Positions 34,571 to 44,665 are shown, numbered from the stretch's first letter. The stretch: 64,000 bases of DNA from Caulobacter sp. BK020 (GCF_004342605.1 NZ_SLZL01000001.1:1-64000), one strand, 5' to 3'. The notes: generated from the sequence alone by a model not told the origin. Numbers and translations are program-made.

Positions 34571-37500
34571 GTGCAATTCCAGCGCCTGCGCCTTTCGGGA
34601 TTCAAGTCCTTCGTCGAGCCGACCGAGTTCCGGATCGAGCCCGGTCTGACGGGGATCGTCGGCCCGAACGGCTGCGGCAAGTCCAACCTGCTGGAAGCCC
34701 TGCGCTGGGTGATGGGCGCCAATTCCGCCAAGGCCATGCGGGCGGGCGGCATGGACGACGTGATCTTCGCCGGCAGCGGGGCCCGTCCGGCCCGCAACCA
34801 CGCCGACGTCACCCTGACGATCGACAACGCCGACCGCACGGCGCCGGCCCAGTTCAACGACGACCCGGTGCTGGAGGTGGTGCGCCGCATCGACCGGGGC
34901 GAAGGCTCGACCTACCGCATCAACGGCCGCGAGGTGCGGGCGCGGGACGTCCAGCTTCTGTTCGCCGACGCCTCGACCGGGGCCAACTCGCCGGCCCTGG
35001 TCCGCCAGGGCCAGATCAGCGAGCTGATCGGCGCCAAGCCGCAGAACCGCCGCCGCATCCTGGAAGAGGCGGCCGGCGTCTCGGGCCTGCACACCCGCCG
35101 CCACGAGGCCGAACTGCGGCTGCGGGCGGCCGAGGCCAATCTCGCCCGGCTGGAGGACGTGGCCCGCGAGCTGGAGACCGCCCTGGGCCGGCTGCGCCGC
35201 GAGGCCCGCCAGGCCGAGAAGTACAAGCGGCTGTCGGCCGAGATCCGCGCGGTGCAGGGGGCGGTGCTCTACACCCGCTGGACCGAGGCCCGCGACGCCC
35301 TCAACCGCACCCAGAGCGAGGCCACCGAGGCCGCCCGCGCCGTGGAGGAGACCGCCCGCGCCGCCGCCGCCGCCCAGACCGCGATCCTGGCGGCCGAGGC
35401 CGCCATGCCGCCGCTGCGCGAGGAGGCCTCGATCGCCCAGGCGGTGCTGGGGCAACTGGCCATCCAGAAGGACCGGGCCGAACGCGAGGCCGAGGCCGCC
35501 CAGGCCGAGTTCGAGCGGCTGTCGGCCGACCTGACCCGCATCGACGACGACCGGGCCCGCGAGGCGCAGGGCCTGCAGGACGCCGTCCAGGCCCTGGCCC
35601 GGGCCGAGGCCGAACTGGCCGAGCTGCGCGCCCTGATCGCCGCAGCCCCGGCGCGGGGTCCGGAACTGGCCGCCGCCGCCAAGGCCGCCGAGGAAGCCCG
35701 CGCCAAGGCCGACAGCGAGGTCGAGCAGCTGGCCGCCCGGGTCGCCGCCGAGGACGCCCGGGCCCGCGCCGCCGCCCAGCGCCTGGCCGAAGCCGAAAAC
35801 CGCCTGGCCCGCACGGTCCGCGCCCTGGATCAGGCCAAGGCCGGGCGCGCCGCCGTCGGCCCCGTGGTCGACCCCGCCGCCGCCGAGGCCCGCCAGCGCT
35901 TCGCCAACGCCGAGGCCGGCCTGGCCGCCGCCCGCAAGGCCCTGGAGGACGCGGAAAGCCTGCGGGTCAAGGCCGCCGCCGCCGAGGCCCAGGCCCGCGA
36001 CCTGGCCCGCAAGGTCGAGGACCAGCTGGGCCGCCTGCGCACCGAGGCCCGCGGCCTGGCCCAGCTGACGGCGCCGCGCGCCAAGAGCGGCTTCTCGCCG
36101 GCTCTTGACGCCGTGACGCCCGACAAGGGTTACGGCGCCGCCCTGGCCGCCGCCCTGGGCGACGACCTGGAAGCGGCGCTGGACTCTCGCGCGCCGTCGT
36201 TCTGGGCCCTCCTTTCGGAAAATGGCGCCGAGGCCAAGCCCGTCATCTGGCCCGACGGCGCAACGCCGCTGGCCCCGCTGATCAAGGCCCCGCCGGAACT
36301 GGCCGCCCGCCTGTCGCATGTGGCCGTGGTCGAGCGGGCCGACGGCGACCGTCTGGCCAGAGGCCTGCCCGTCGGCGCGCGGCTGGTCTCCAGGGAGGGC
36401 GACCTGTGGCGCTGGGACGGCTTCGTCGCCCGCGCCGACGCGCCCAAGCCGGCCGCCGTGCGGCTGGAGCAGCGCACCCGGCTGGCCGAGGTCGAGGCCG
36501 AGATCGATCTGGTCGCCCCGCGCGCTGAGGTCGCGACCGCCGCCCTGAAGACCGCCGCCGACGCCCTGCGGGTCGCGGAGGAGACCCTGCGCGACAAGCG
36601 CCGGGGTCCGCCCGAGGCCGAGCGGCTGCTGACCGGGGCCCGCGAGCAGGTGGCCCGCTACGAGCGCGAAGCGGCCCAGCGCGAAGCCCGCGCCCAGTCG
36701 CTGGACGACACCATCGCCCGCTTCGAGGCCGAGCGGGTCGAGGCCGAAGCCGCCCTGGCCGCCGTCCGCGCCGAAAGCGCCGGGGTCGAAAGCGCCGAGG
36801 ACCTGGCCCCGCGCCTGGCCGCCGCCCGTCAGGCCGCCGCCGCCGCCCGCGAAGCCGCCGCCGCCGCTCGCTCGGCCCTGGACCAGGAGACCCGCGAGAC
36901 GGCCGGCCGGGCCCGCCGGCTGGAAAGCCTGGAGCGCGACCATGCCGACTGGGCCAAGCGCCGCGAGGCCTCAAGCCGACGCGAGACCAGCCTGGAGGCC
37001 GACCGGCTCAAGGCCGCCGCCGCCCTGGAGGCCGCCCGCGAGGCGCCGACCGTCCTGGCCGGCAAGCTGGTGGTCATCGTCGAGCAGTTCGCCGCCGCCG
37101 AGACCCGCCGGGCCAAGGCCGCCGACGCGCTGGAAGCCGCCGAGACCGCCCGCCTCAACGCCGACCGCGCCGCCCGGGCCGCCGAACAGGCCGCGTCCGA
37201 GGCCCGCGAGAAGCGGGCCGGCCTGGTGGCCACCCTGGACGCGGCCCGCGACCGCTTCGCCGAGGTGGCCGGGGCGATTCGCGAGCAGGCCCGGATGGAG
37301 CCGGAGGAGCTGGGCCGCCACGTGGCCGGCGAGGCCGTGGCCGTGCCCAAGGACGCCGCCGGGGTCGAGGCCCACCTGTTCGCTCTCGAAAGAGAGCGCG
37401 ACGCCATCGGCCCCGTGAACCTGCGCGCCGAGGAGGAGGCCAACGAATACGCCGCCCGCCTGGAGACCATGCGCACCGAGCGGGCCGACCTGTCAGGCGC

Positions 37501-38032
37501 GGTGGGCAAGCTGCGGGCCGGCATCGAAGAATTGAACGCCGAGGGCCGCGAGCGCCTGCTGGCGGCGTTCGACGTGATCAACGCCAACTTCCAGACCCTC
37601 TTCCAGGCCCTGTTCGGCGGCGGCCAGGCCGAGCTGAAGCTGATCGAGAGCGACGACCCGCTGGAGGCCGGCCTGGAGATCTTCGCCTGCCCGCCCGGCA
37701 AGCGCATGGCCAGCATGAGCCTGATGAGCGGCGGCGAGCAGGCCCTCACCGCCAGCGCCCTGATCTTCGGCGTCTTCCTGGCCAATCCGGCCCCGATCTG
37801 CGTGCTGGACGAGGTCGACGCGCCGCTGGATGACGCCAATGTCGACCGCTACTGCAACATGCTGGACGAAATGCGCCGGCGCACCCGCACGCGGTTCATC
37901 GCCATCACCCACAACCCGGTGACCATGAGCCGGATGGACCGTCTGTTCGGCGTGACCATGGCCGAGCGCGGCGTCAGCCAGCTGGTCAGCGTGGACCTGT
38001 CCACGGCCGAGCAGCTGGTGGCGGCGCAGTAG
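34571..38032 (+). CDS. smc: chromosome segregation protein SMC
   Basis: 1153 residues with the SMC layout: Walker [20 protein letters not shown] (31-49), long Ala/Glu/Arg-rich coiled coil, hinge at roughly 490-650, second coil, then signature [15 protein letters not shown] near 1053 and Walker [17 protein letters not shown]. It forms the condensin ring with ScpA and ScpB, which are not in this window. Translation starts at GTG. It directly follows the two thioredoxin genes, 16 bp after the second, and likely shares their transcript. Confidence 0.97.
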   Translation: MQFQRLRLSGFKSFVEPTEFRIEPGLTGIVGPNGCGKSNLLEALRWVMGANSAKAMRAGGMDDVIFAGSGARPARNHADVTLTIDNADRTAPAQFNDDPVLEVVRRIDRGEGSTYRINGREVRARDVQLLFADASTGANSPALVRQGQISELIGAKPQNRRRILEEAAGVSGLHTRRHEAELRLRAAEANLARLEDVARELETALGRLRREARQAEKYKRLSAEIRAVQGAVLYTRWTEARDALNRTQSEATEAARAVEETARAAAAAQTAILAAEAAMPPLREEASIAQAVLGQLAIQKDRAEREAEAAQAEFERLSADLTRIDDDRAREAQGLQDAVQALARAEAELAELRALIAAAPARGPELAAAAKAAEEARAKADSEVEQLAARVAAEDARARAAAQRLAEAENRLARTVRALDQAKAGRAAVGPVVDPAAAEARQRFANAEAGLAAARKALEDAESLRVKAAAAEAQARDLARKVEDQLGRLRTEARGLAQLTAPRAKSGFSPALDAVTPDKGYGAALAAALGDDLEAALDSRAPSFWALLSENGAEAKPVIWPDGATPLAPLIKAPPELAARLSHVAVVERADGDRLARGLPVGARLVSREGDLWRWDGFVARADAPKPAAVRLEQRTRLAEVEAEIDLVAPRAEVATAALKTAADALRVAEETLRDKRRGPPEAERLLTGAREQVARYEREAAQREARAQSLDDTIARFEAERVEAEAALAAVRAESAGVESAEDLAPRLAAARQAAAAAREAAAAARSALDQETRETAGRARRLESLERDHADWAKRREASSRRETSLEADRLKAAAALEAAREAPTVLAGKLVVIVEQFAAAETRRAKAADALEAAETARLNADRAARAAEQAASEAREKRAGLVATLDAARDRFAEVAGAIREQARMEPEELGRHVAGEAVAVPKDAAGVEAHLFALERERDAIGPVNLRAEEEANEYAARLETMRTERADLSGAVGKLRAGIEELNAEGRERLLAAFDVINANFQTLFQALFGGGQAELKLIESDDPLEAGLEIFACPPGKRMASMSLMSGGEQALTASALIFGVFLANPAPICVLDEVDAPLDDANVDRYCNMLDEMRRRTRTRFIAITHNPVTMSRMDRLFGVTMAERGVSQLVSVDLSTAEQLVAAQ

Positions 38033-38048
38033 GGCGGCGGCTCACGTC

Positions 38049-38153
38049 CTTGCCCCCTACGGATCGCTTCGCGATCGTCTTCCCCCGGAGGGGGAAGAGC
38101 GCTCCGCCCCCTATGGGGGCGGACAGACGGCGAAGCGGTCAGGTGGGGGCAAG
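38049..38153. repeat. palindromic intergenic repeat, family D copy 2
   Basis: The same CTTGCCCCCTACGGATCGCT start and GGGGGCAAG end as the copy at 25442, with a shorter middle. It lies between convergent smc and the TSUP gene, and its stacked GC hairpins could end transcription from both sides. Confidence 0.8.
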
Positions 38154-38155
38154 CG

Positions 38156-38950
38156 TCACCCGCCGAACAGCCCCGCCACCGCGTGCCGCAACGGGTTCCC
38201 CGGATCGCTCAACAGCTTCACCGCCATGGCGCAGGACATCATCACCAGCAGCGGCCGGATCAGCCGGGCCCCGAAGCGCATGGCCAGGCGCGAACCGATC
38301 TGGGCGCCGATGAACGCGCCGGTCGCCATGGCCAGGCCGATCGGCCAGACCACCACGCCCTTCAGGATGAACAGCGACAGGCTGCCCAGGTTCGACGCCG
38401 CATTGGCCAGCTTGGTGTGGGCCGTGGCCTTCAGCGCGCCGTAGCCCAGCAGGGTGACGATGGCCACCATGTAGAAGGCCCCCGCCCCCGGCCCGAAGAT
38501 CCCGTCGTAGAAGCCGATCAGCGGGACCACGCAGAGGGCGAAGACCGGCAGGGTCAAGCGCGGATGGACGTCCTCGCCCTTCAGCCCCTTCGAGAAACCG
38601 AAATAGAGGGCGATGACGATCAGCAGCACCGGCACCAGCGCCGCCAGGACGCGCGGCGACAGCAGGCTGGCGCACAGGGCGCCGCAGAGCCCGGCCACCG
38701 CGGCCGCGCCGGCCACCGGCAGGGCGGTCTTCCAGTCGATCAGGCCGCGCCGGGCGAAGGCGCTGGTGGAGGAGATCGCGCTGACCGCGCCCTGCAGCTT
38801 GTTGGTGCCCAGGGCCGCGACGGGGTTCATGCCGGTCAGCAGCAGGGCCGGGACGGTCAGCAGGCCGCCGCCGCCGGCGATGGCGTCGAACGCGCCCGCG
38901 ACCATGGCCACGGCGAACATCGTGGCCAGCAGGGCGAAATCGACGTGCAT
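38156..38950 (-). CDS. TSUP-family (TauE/SafE) membrane transporter
   Basis: 264 residues with about eight membrane segments and the family's duplicated motif: FDAIAGGGGLLTVPALLLTGM near the start and the later YDGIFGPGAGAFYMVAIVTLLGYGALKATAHTKLAN. TSUP members carry sulfite, sulfonates or related anions; the substrate here is unknown. I use the ATG at 38950 (MHVDFALLATM); a TTG three codons upstream is the other option. It is a single gene convergent with smc. Confidence 0.9.
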   Translation of the reverse strand: MHVDFALLATMFAVAMVAGAFDAIAGGGGLLTVPALLLTGMNPVAALGTNKLQGAVSAISSTSAFARRGLIDWKTALPVAGAAAVAGLCGALCASLLSPRVLAALVPVLLIVIALYFGFSKGLKGEDVHPRLTLPVFALCVVPLIGFYDGIFGPGAGAFYMVAIVTLLGYGALKATAHTKLANAASNLGSLSLFILKGVVVWPIGLAMATGAFIGAQIGSRLAMRFGARLIRPLLVMMSCAMAVKLLSDPGNPLRHAVAGLFGG

Positions 38951-39019
38951 CCAGCTCAAGCCCCCACGTGGTCCGCCCTCATACGGGCCGGGACCGCGCG
39001 ATGGAGCGAGTATCGATGA

Positions 39020-39349
39020 TTACTTCTGGCGCGCCTTGCGGGCGGCGTACTTGGCGTCGCGGGCGGCCTTCTGCTCGGCGGCGGTCAGGGCCTTGCGCTC
39101 CTTGCGCTGGGCGCGCTTCTCGGCAAGGGCGGCCTCTTCCTTGGCCAGGGCTTCCTGGCGAGCGGCTTCCTTGATCGCGGCGCGTTCGGCGCGGACCCGT
39201 TCCAGTTCGGCTTCGCGCTCGGCGTGGCGCTGCTCGAAATTGGGGTCCTGGACGGTCGGCTTCACCTTCATCTTGGCCAGCATGGCCTTCTTGGCTTCGG
39301 CGGCGGCGGAGATGCGATCGGCGAAGCCGGTGTTCTTCAGGTGCGACAT
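39020..39349 (-). CDS. DUF6481-like small charged protein
   Basis: A 109-residue, highly charged, helix-prone protein. SHLKNTGFADRISAAAEAKKAMLAKMKVKP is followed by a long Glu/Arg/Ala coil (EREAELERVRAERAAIKEAARQ...KAARDAKYAARKARQK). This matches small alphaproteobacterial proteins grouped as DUF6481; role unknown. The ATG at 39349 is chosen since the upstream 22 codons are unlike the family. Monocistronic. Confidence 0.8.
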   Translation of the reverse strand: MSHLKNTGFADRISAAAEAKKAMLAKMKVKPTVQDPNFEQRHAEREAELERVRAERAAIKEAARQEALAKEEAALAEKRAQRKERKALTAAEQKAARDAKYAARKARQK

Positions 39350-39453
39350 GAATCTTCTGGTTGGTGGAAAGTGCGCTCCTAAGACCCCAAAACGCCCGGA
39401 AATGCAATGGATCATCCCCGGCGCGAATGGTCGCGCCGGGGAAATCGCAGGCG

Positions 39454-41421
39454 TTACTTCTCGATTCGGTAGACGGTGTAGCTGTGCGGCGCCACCGCGG
39501 CGGCGAACTCGGTGCGGGTCGGCACGCCCTGGCGGCGCCAGGCGTCGGCCTTGCCGTCGGGCGCCCTGGCCTCGACCAGCTTGCCGGTGGCCATGTCGCG
39601 CAACTTCACCCCCGCGCCCAGCAGCGACAGGTTCACGTCGGTGTCGTCGTCACGGAACGACTGCACCACGAAGGTCCCGTTGTCGTAGGCGAACAGGCTG
39701 ACCCGGTCCGGCGCGTCCAGCCGCACGGGAAAGTCGCGCTGCAGGTAGCGCTTGATCTCGGTCGTCACGCCCTGGGGCAGGTTGTAGAGGTCGCCCGGGT
39801 TCTCCGGCATGGTGATCACATAGAGGATCCCGCCGCCGTAGCGGTTCATCAGCAGGATCGGGAAGCCCTTGGCGTTGGCCACGCCGCGGATGATCCCCCA
39901 GCTGTCGTTGGTGTAGAAGGCCAGTTCCGGGAACAGCACCGGCGGGTTGTCCCGCTTGGGATCGTTGAGGCTTTCGCCATTGCCCGCGCCATAGCCGTTG
40001 AGGAAGTCGTGCAGCGCCACCTTGCGACCGGTGTCGCGCACCTCGAGGATGTCCTCGATCCCCTTGCCCTGCAGCGCCCCCAGCAGGCCCGAGGTGATGA
40101 ACACCGTCTTGCCCGCCAGCAGGTTGCCCTTGATCTCCTCGACGACCTTGGGGTCCTTGGCCGCCGCCTGGGTCAGCAGGGCGACGTCCGCGCCCTTGGG
40201 GAAGTTGGGCGACAGCTCGATCGGTATGCCGATATTGCCCAGATAGTTGTGCAGGAAGTCCTCGCCCGACGACTGGTAGGGCTTGTAGCTGGCGACGCCG
40301 ATCGGGGCGCCCAGCAGGCCCAGGTCCTTGTCGATCTTCTCCAGCGACCAGCCGGCCGCACGGCTCCAGCCGGGACCCGGATCGTTGGGCTGGCCCGAGG
40401 GCCGGTAGCTGGCGACCATGGCCTTCCAGTCGAAGCTGGTGACCTTGTCCTTCCACGGACGCTGGCCCGGCTCGACGGCCCTGGCCTCGCTCATCGGCCG
40501 CCAGTTGAACAGGGTGATCTCCGGCGCCTTGGCCAGCAGGGTGTCCCACAGCTGCTCGGCGTAGCGGTCGACATAGAGGGTGGAAAAGGTGTCGACCCAG
40601 CCGCCGCCGTTGCCCTTTCCGCCGTTGGAGCCTTTGGGGCGGATGTTGTCGTAGTAGCGGACGATCGAATAGCTCTCGTACTGCTGCAGCAGCTGGTCGG
40701 TGACCACCGGGTCGCGGGTTTCCGTGCCGGTATAGATGCCGTCGAACATCTGCGACTGCTTCTCCAGGTCATAGCCCGTGCCCTGGAAGTGCTCGTACCA
40801 GTTGGGGTACTTGATGATCATCCGCACCTTGGGATTGACCGCCTTGGCCGGGCCGAGCACCAGGTCCTGGCTGACCTTGCGCATGGTCTCCAGCCGGTAC
40901 TGGCTCCAGCTGCGGTCGCCCTTGGCGGCGATGTCGGCGGGACTCTTGGAAGTGTAAAAGAAGAAGTCGTCGAGGATCACCTCGTCGAAATGCTTGGCCG
41001 CCAGGCGCACGGCCTTCTCGCACTCGGCCCGGTCGGCGGGTTTTTCGTAGTCGAAGGTGCCGAACTGGCCGCCCTCGCCGCCGGCCGCCAGGGTGATCCC
41101 GCCGGCCACCGTGACGCCGCGTTCCTCAAACCAGCCCTTGACCCGCTCGATCTGCTCGTCGGTGGCGAAGTTCTTGTCGCGATAGACCTCCAGATAGACC
41201 TTGTCGAAGCGCAGCTGGCGGCTGGCGCGCTCGAATTCCCGATCGAAGGTGGCCTTGTCGGCCAGCGCCTTGGCGTTGTTGACGGCGATATAGATGGCGG
41301 CGCGAAAGTTCTTGTAGGCCGGCGGGGGTTGCTGCCTGGGGGCGGCGGCCTGGGCGGCGGCGGGCGCGAGAAGCGCGCACAGCGCTGCGGCGCCGAGCAG
41401 ACTGCGGGTGACGCGGATCAT
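39454..41421 (-). CDS. secreted protein with glycosidase-like TIM barrel (putative)
   Basis: 655 residues with a clear signal peptide (SLLGAAALCALLAPAAAQAAA). Residues about 35-330 look like a TIM barrel: beta strands end in acidic or aromatic residues (VYLEVYRDKN, EVILDDFFFY, RMIIKYPNWYEHF, DGIYTGTET, EITLFNWRPMSEA). A Rossmann-like middle (about 395-490: ADVALLTQAAAKDP, LLAGKTVFITSGLLGALQGKG) resembles the trimerisation/GATase-like domain of GH42-type glycosidases, and a beta-rich C-terminus follows. No named family is certain, and activity is inferred from fold only. Confidence 0.6.
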   Translation of the reverse strand: MIRVTRSLLGAAALCALLAPAAAQAAAPRQQPPPAYKNFRAAIYIAVNNAKALADKATFDREFERASRQLRFDKVYLEVYRDKNFATDEQIERVKGWFEERGVTVAGGITLAAGGEGGQFGTFDYEKPADRAECEKAVRLAAKHFDEVILDDFFFYTSKSPADIAAKGDRSWSQYRLETMRKVSQDLVLGPAKAVNPKVRMIIKYPNWYEHFQGTGYDLEKQSQMFDGIYTGTETRDPVVTDQLLQQYESYSIVRYYDNIRPKGSNGGKGNGGGWVDTFSTLYVDRYAEQLWDTLLAKAPEITLFNWRPMSEARAVEPGQRPWKDKVTSFDWKAMVASYRPSGQPNDPGPGWSRAAGWSLEKIDKDLGLLGAPIGVASYKPYQSSGEDFLHNYLGNIGIPIELSPNFPKGADVALLTQAAAKDPKVVEEIKGNLLAGKTVFITSGLLGALQGKGIEDILEVRDTGRKVALHDFLNGYGAGNGESLNDPKRDNPPVLFPELAFYTNDSWGIIRGVANAKGFPILLMNRYGGGILYVITMPENPGDLYNLPQGVTTEIKRYLQRDFPVRLDAPDRVSLFAYDNGTFVVQSFRDDDTDVNLSLLGAGVKLRDMATGKLVEARAPDGKADAWRRQGVPTRTEFAAAVAPHSYTVYRIEK

Positions 41422-41890
41422 GGCTGGTTTCTTCCCTCGATGAGCCCGCCGGCGCGTCGAGGCGGCCGGTCATGGTTGCGGTACCATAGGGTTCGCGCGG
41501 GCCGCGACGCGAGGGAAATCTTGGGAAGGTCGATTCGGCGAACCCCCTCCGGCCCTTCGGGCCACCTCCCCCAAAGGGGAGGAGCTACCAGAACGCAGAT
41601 GCTCCCCCTCTGGGGGAGCTGTCGGCGAAGCCGACTGAGGGGGTCGCGCACGATGCGGTTCCGCGATGGAACCCTGTCGCTGGCAAACCGCCGCCGATCA
41701 CGTAAGGACGCGATGATTCCGACGCGCGGCTCGAAAATCTCCAAAAACCTTTACAAAACGGCCACTTGACGGGATACCGCCCAACCTTGACGCACCGCAG
41801 CGCGCCCTATAGGTTCCGCCGCGATCAAGCCGGCCGGAAAACCGCCTCTTTTGAGGTGGCCGCGGGCGTTATCGGACCTGACCGCTTCCC
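41422..41890. other. 469-bp gap before atpI: repeat plus likely atp promoter region
   Basis: The left third holds a family A palindromic repeat (41541-41643). After it, 41690-41770 is noticeably AT-richer (CCAAAAACCTTTACAAAACG). I see no gene; the atp transcript should start between here and 41890, but I cannot fix a -10/-35 pair. Confidence 0.5.
41541..41643. repeat. palindromic intergenic repeat, family A copy 2
   Basis: AACCCCCTCCGGCCCTTCGG at the left and GCTCCCCCTCTGGGGGAGCT...GTCGGCGAAGCCGAC TGAGGGGG at the right. It carries inner hairpins and matches the copy at 3077-3170. Confidence 0.7.
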
Positions 41891-42271
41891 ATGCCCAAGG
41901 CCGACGAACCGAACGACAGGGCTCCGCAGAGCCTCGACGCTCGGATCGCCGCTTTCGAGGCGCGAAAAGCGGCCGAGGCGCCGAAGCGCGCCGAGCACGA
42001 GAAATCGTCCCAGGACGGCTATCGTCTCCTGGCGGATCTGATCGGGGGCGTTTTGGTGGGGCTCGGCTTCGGCTGGCTGCTCGACCGCTACGCCGGCACG
42101 GGGCCCTGGGGCATGGTCGGCGGTCTGCTGATCGGCATGGGGTCCTCGATCTACATCGTCGTCCGCAAGGCGACGAAACTGAGCGCGCAGGCGTCGGCCC
42201 AGTCCGCCAAGGACGTAACCGACGGAGACACGGGAGGCGGGTCTACCGCCCCCAAGCAGAAGAGAGACTAG
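41891..42271 (+). CDS. atpI: ATP synthase assembly protein AtpI
   Basis: 126 residues with two membrane helices (LLADLIGGVLVGLGFGWLLDRY and MVGGLLIGMGSSIYIVVR) after a charged N-terminus. Family members (AtpI/AtpZ) assist assembly of the c-ring or carry cations; the gene leads the F0 operon as usual in alphaproteobacteria. The C-terminal tail (TKLSAQASAQSAKD...) is hydrophilic. Five bases separate its stop from atpB. Confidence 0.88.
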   Translation: MPKADEPNDRAPQSLDARIAAFEARKAAEAPKRAEHEKSSQDGYRLLADLIGGVLVGLGFGWLLDRYAGTGPWGMVGGLLIGMGSSIYIVVRKATKLSAQASAQSAKDVTDGDTGGGSTAPKQKRD

Positions 42272-42275
42272 GGCC

Positions 42276-43067
42276 TTGGCCACGCCGATCGACCCGATGC
42301 ATCAGTTCATGATCCAGAAGATCGTGGAGCTGCCGTCCGTGACTGTCCCGGGCCTGGGCGCGATCGACCTGTCGATCACCAACTCGATCGCCGCCATGCT
42401 GCTGTCGGCGTTCCTGATCGTCACCTTCTACGCCTTCGCCGGCAAGGGCGCGGTCATTCCGGGTCGCCTGCAGACGGTGGGCGAGCTGCTCTATGGAATC
42501 GTCGACGGCCTGACCAGCTCGATCATCGGCCACGACGGCAAGAAGTACCTGCCCTTCGTCTTCACCCTGTTCGCCTTCGTGCTGTTCGCCAACCTGCAGG
42601 GCATGCTGTTCGGCTGGACCGGCAACTTCCTGGGATTCACCGCGACCTCGCAGCTGGCCGTGACCCTGACCCTGGGCATGATGGTCATCCTGACCGTCAT
42701 CGGCGTCGGCTTCGCCAAGAACGGCTTCAAGTTCTTCAAGCTGTTCGCGCCGTCGGGCGTGCCGCCGGTGCTCTACATCATCCTGGTGCCGATCGAGATC
42801 ATCTCGTTCCTGATCCGCCCGATCACCCTGGCCCTTCGTCTGTTCGGCAACATGCTGGGCGGCCACGTGGTGCTGAAAATCTTCGCGACCTTCGTGGCCA
42901 TCCTGCTGGCCATGGCCCCGGCCTACTGGCTGGTGGGCCTGCTGTCGCTGACCTCCGTCGTCGCCCTGACGGCCCTAGAGTTCATGGTGGCCTTCCTTCA
43001 GGCCTTCGTGTTCGCGGTGCTCACCTGCGTCTATCTGAACGACGTCGTGCACCTCGACAGCCACTGA
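42276..43067 (+). CDS. atpB: F0F1 ATP synthase subunit a
   Basis: The 263-residue channel subunit carrying the essential Arg: FLIRPITLALRLFGNMLGGHVV holds the Arg next to the c-ring carboxylate. Several hydrophobic helices follow. The start is a TTG (MATPIDPMHQF), with AGAGAG upstream; an ATG seven codons later is less like the family. It is the second gene of the F0 set. Confidence 0.95.
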   Translation: MATPIDPMHQFMIQKIVELPSVTVPGLGAIDLSITNSIAAMLLSAFLIVTFYAFAGKGAVIPGRLQTVGELLYGIVDGLTSSIIGHDGKKYLPFVFTLFAFVLFANLQGMLFGWTGNFLGFTATSQLAVTLTLGMMVILTVIGVGFAKNGFKFFKLFAPSGVPPVLYIILVPIEIISFLIRPITLALRLFGNMLGGHVVLKIFATFVAILLAMAPAYWLVGLLSLTSVVALTALEFMVAFLQAFVFAVLTCVYLNDVVHLDSH

Positions 43068-43117
43068 TCAACCCTTAGTCTTCCAACCAACACACCACTT
43101 CCCAAGGAGTCTCAATC

Positions 43118-43345
43118 ATGGACGCTTCCGCCGCTAAGTTCATCGGCGCCGGCCTGGCTATGCTCGGCATGATCGGCGCGGGCATCGGCCTGGGCATCAT
43201 GTTCGGCAACTACTTCCAAGGCGCCCTGCGCAACCCGACCGCGGCCGCCCAAGAGCGTCCGATGCTGTTCCTGGGCATGGCCCTGACCGAAGCCCTGGGC
43301 ATCTTCGCCCTGGTCATCGCCTTCCTGATCCTGTTCTCGAAGTAA
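43118..43345 (+). CDS. atpE: F0F1 ATP synthase subunit c
   Basis: A 75-residue proteolipid of two helices joined by the polar loop RNP (38-40), with the proton-binding Glu58 in GMALTEALGIFALV. The Gly-rich motif GAGIGLGIMFG packs the ring. AAGGAG stands at the ideal distance from the ATG, fitting the high copy number needed. A 7-bp hairpin lies in the 116-bp gap after it. Confidence 0.97.
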   Translation: MDASAAKFIGAGLAMLGMIGAGIGLGIMFGNYFQGALRNPTAAAQERPMLFLGMALTEALGIFALVIAFLILFSK

Positions 43346-43411
43346 AACCCTGGGGCGCGGTCGGTCCCCCGAACCGTTTCGGCGATCGACGACGCCCCGG
43401 ACTCGTTCTTC

Positions 43412-43437
43412 GAGCATTTTCGGCTTCGAGAATGCTC
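43412..43437 (+). repeat. hairpin between atpE and atpF'
   Basis: GAGCATT (43412-43418) pairs with AATGCTC (43431-43437), with inner TCG/CGA pairing. It may stabilise the atpE message or tune downstream expression, since subunit c is needed in excess. No T run follows, so it is not a simple terminator. Confidence 0.5.
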
Positions 43438-43461
43438 CAATCTTGAGAGGCTTCTTCGCCC

Positions 43462-43998
43462 ATGGCGACGGAACATCACGGCACGGTCGAGTCGACTGAG
43501 CCCCCTCACGGGCAGGAAAGCGGCGGGCTTCCCCAGCTGCAGTTCCAGCACTGGGGCGGACAGATCGTCTGGCTGCTGCTCATCTTCGCCGTCCTCTACG
43601 CGGTGCTGTCCAAGGCGCTCCTGCCTCGGGTCAGCGGCGCGATCGAGACCCGCGGCGCCAAGATCGCCGGCGATATCGCCGACGCCCGTCGTCTGAAGGA
43701 CGAGGCCGAGGTCCAGGCCCGCGCGGCCGCGGCCGAGGTGGCCGAGGCTCGCGCCAAGGCCCAGAAGACCGCGGCGGACGCCAAGGCCAAGGCTTCGGCC
43801 GAGGCCGCCGAGCGTCAGGCCAAGGAAGAGGCCGCGCTGGCTGAAAAGCTGGCCGCCGCCGAGGGCCGCATCCAGGCCGCCCGCGACGAGGCCATGGGCC
43901 ACGTCCGCGCGGTGGCCTCGGAAACGGCCGGGGCCATCGTCGAGAAGCTGACGGGCAAGGCGGCTTCGGCCGCCGAGCTCGCCGCCTCGCTGGCCTAG
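43462..43998 (+). CDS. atpF': F0F1 ATP synthase subunit b'
   Basis: 178 residues: N-terminal membrane helix (GQIVWLLLIFAVLYAVLSKALLP, about 33-55) preceded by a 30-residue hydrophilic tail typical of b', then a long coiled coil rich in Ala, Glu and Lys. It pairs with subunit b as the peripheral stalk. It precedes atpF by 12 bp. Confidence 0.92.
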   Translation: MATEHHGTVESTEPPHGQESGGLPQLQFQHWGGQIVWLLLIFAVLYAVLSKALLPRVSGAIETRGAKIAGDIADARRLKDEAEVQARAAAAEVAEARAKAQKTAADAKAKASAEAAERQAKEEAALAEKLAAAEGRIQAARDEAMGHVRAVASETAGAIVEKLTGKAASAAELAASLA

Positions 43999-44010
43999 GG
44001 AGAGACGACG

Positions 44011-44520
44011 ATGGAACATGAAGCCCTCTTCGATCTCGCCAATCCCGAGCTGTGGGTCCTGATCGGCCTGGCCCTGTTCATCGGCCTGCTGGTCGTGCTC
44101 AAGGTCCTGCCGGGCGCCCTGTTCGGCGCGCTCGACGCCCACGCAGCCAAGATCAAGGCCGAACTCGACGAAGCCCAGCAGCTGCGGGAAGAGGCCCAGG
44201 CCCTGCTCGCCGACGTGAAGGCCCAGCGGGAAGAAGCCGAGCGTCAAGCCGCCGGCATGCTTGAAGCCGCCAAGGCCGACGCCGCTCTGATCGCGTCGGA
44301 AGCCAAGGCCCGGCTTGAGGAGCAGATCACGCGCCGCGCCGAAATGGCCGAGCGCAAGATCGCCCAGGCCGAGGCCCAGGCCGCCGCCGACGTCAAGTCG
44401 GCCGCTGTCGACCTCGCCGCCCAGGCCGCCGAGCAGATCCTGGTCGCCCGTCTCGCGACCGGCGCCTCGGACGGCCTCGTCGACGCGGCGATCGCCCAGG
44501 TCGGCGCCAAGCTGCAATAG
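44011..44520 (+). CDS. atpF: F0F1 ATP synthase subunit b
   Basis: 169 residues with the N-terminal membrane helix ([25 protein letters not shown]) and a long Ala/Glu helix with the [29 protein letters not shown] repeat. It is the second half of the peripheral stalk. A strong terminator lies 24 bp downstream, closing the operon; F1 genes are not in this window, as expected for the split alphaproteobacterial arrangement. Confidence 0.93.
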   Translation: MEHEALFDLANPELWVLIGLALFIGLLVVLKVLPGALFGALDAHAAKIKAELDEAQQLREEAQALLADVKAQREEAERQAAGMLEAAKADAALIASEAKARLEEQITRRAEMAERKIAQAEAQAAADVKSAAVDLAAQAAEQILVARLATGASDGLVDAAIAQVGAKLQ

Positions 44521-44544
44521 CCGGTCCGGACTGCGAAAACATCA

Positions 44545-44576
44545 AGGGCGCGCTCCTCGCGGGGCGCGTCCTTTTT
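44545..44576 (+). terminator. intrinsic terminator of the atp F0 operon
   Basis: AGGGCGCGCTCC (44545-44556) pairs with GGGGCGCGTCCT (44561-44572), two G-U wobbles, around the loop TCGC; a run of T follows. It lies 24 bp after the atpF stop. Confidence 0.85.
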
Positions 44577-44587
44577 GGTGGTCGGAG

Positions 44588-44641
44588 CGCTCGGCCCCCT
44601 ATGGGGGCGGACAGGCGGCGCGGCCGCCAGGTGGGGGCAAG
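44588..44641. repeat. family D repeat, right half only
   Basis: GGCCCCCTATGGGGGCGG, GGCGGCGCGGCCGCC and the GGGGGCAAG end match the right half of the copies at 25442 and 38049. The left half is missing. Confidence 0.7.
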
Positions 44642-44665
44642 TCGGGACCGACAAGGGCCAAGCGG

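Noticed and set aside
34463..36943. 826-residue minus-strand frame
   Set aside because: Antisense shadow of smc; low-complexity Gly/Leu/Gln text.
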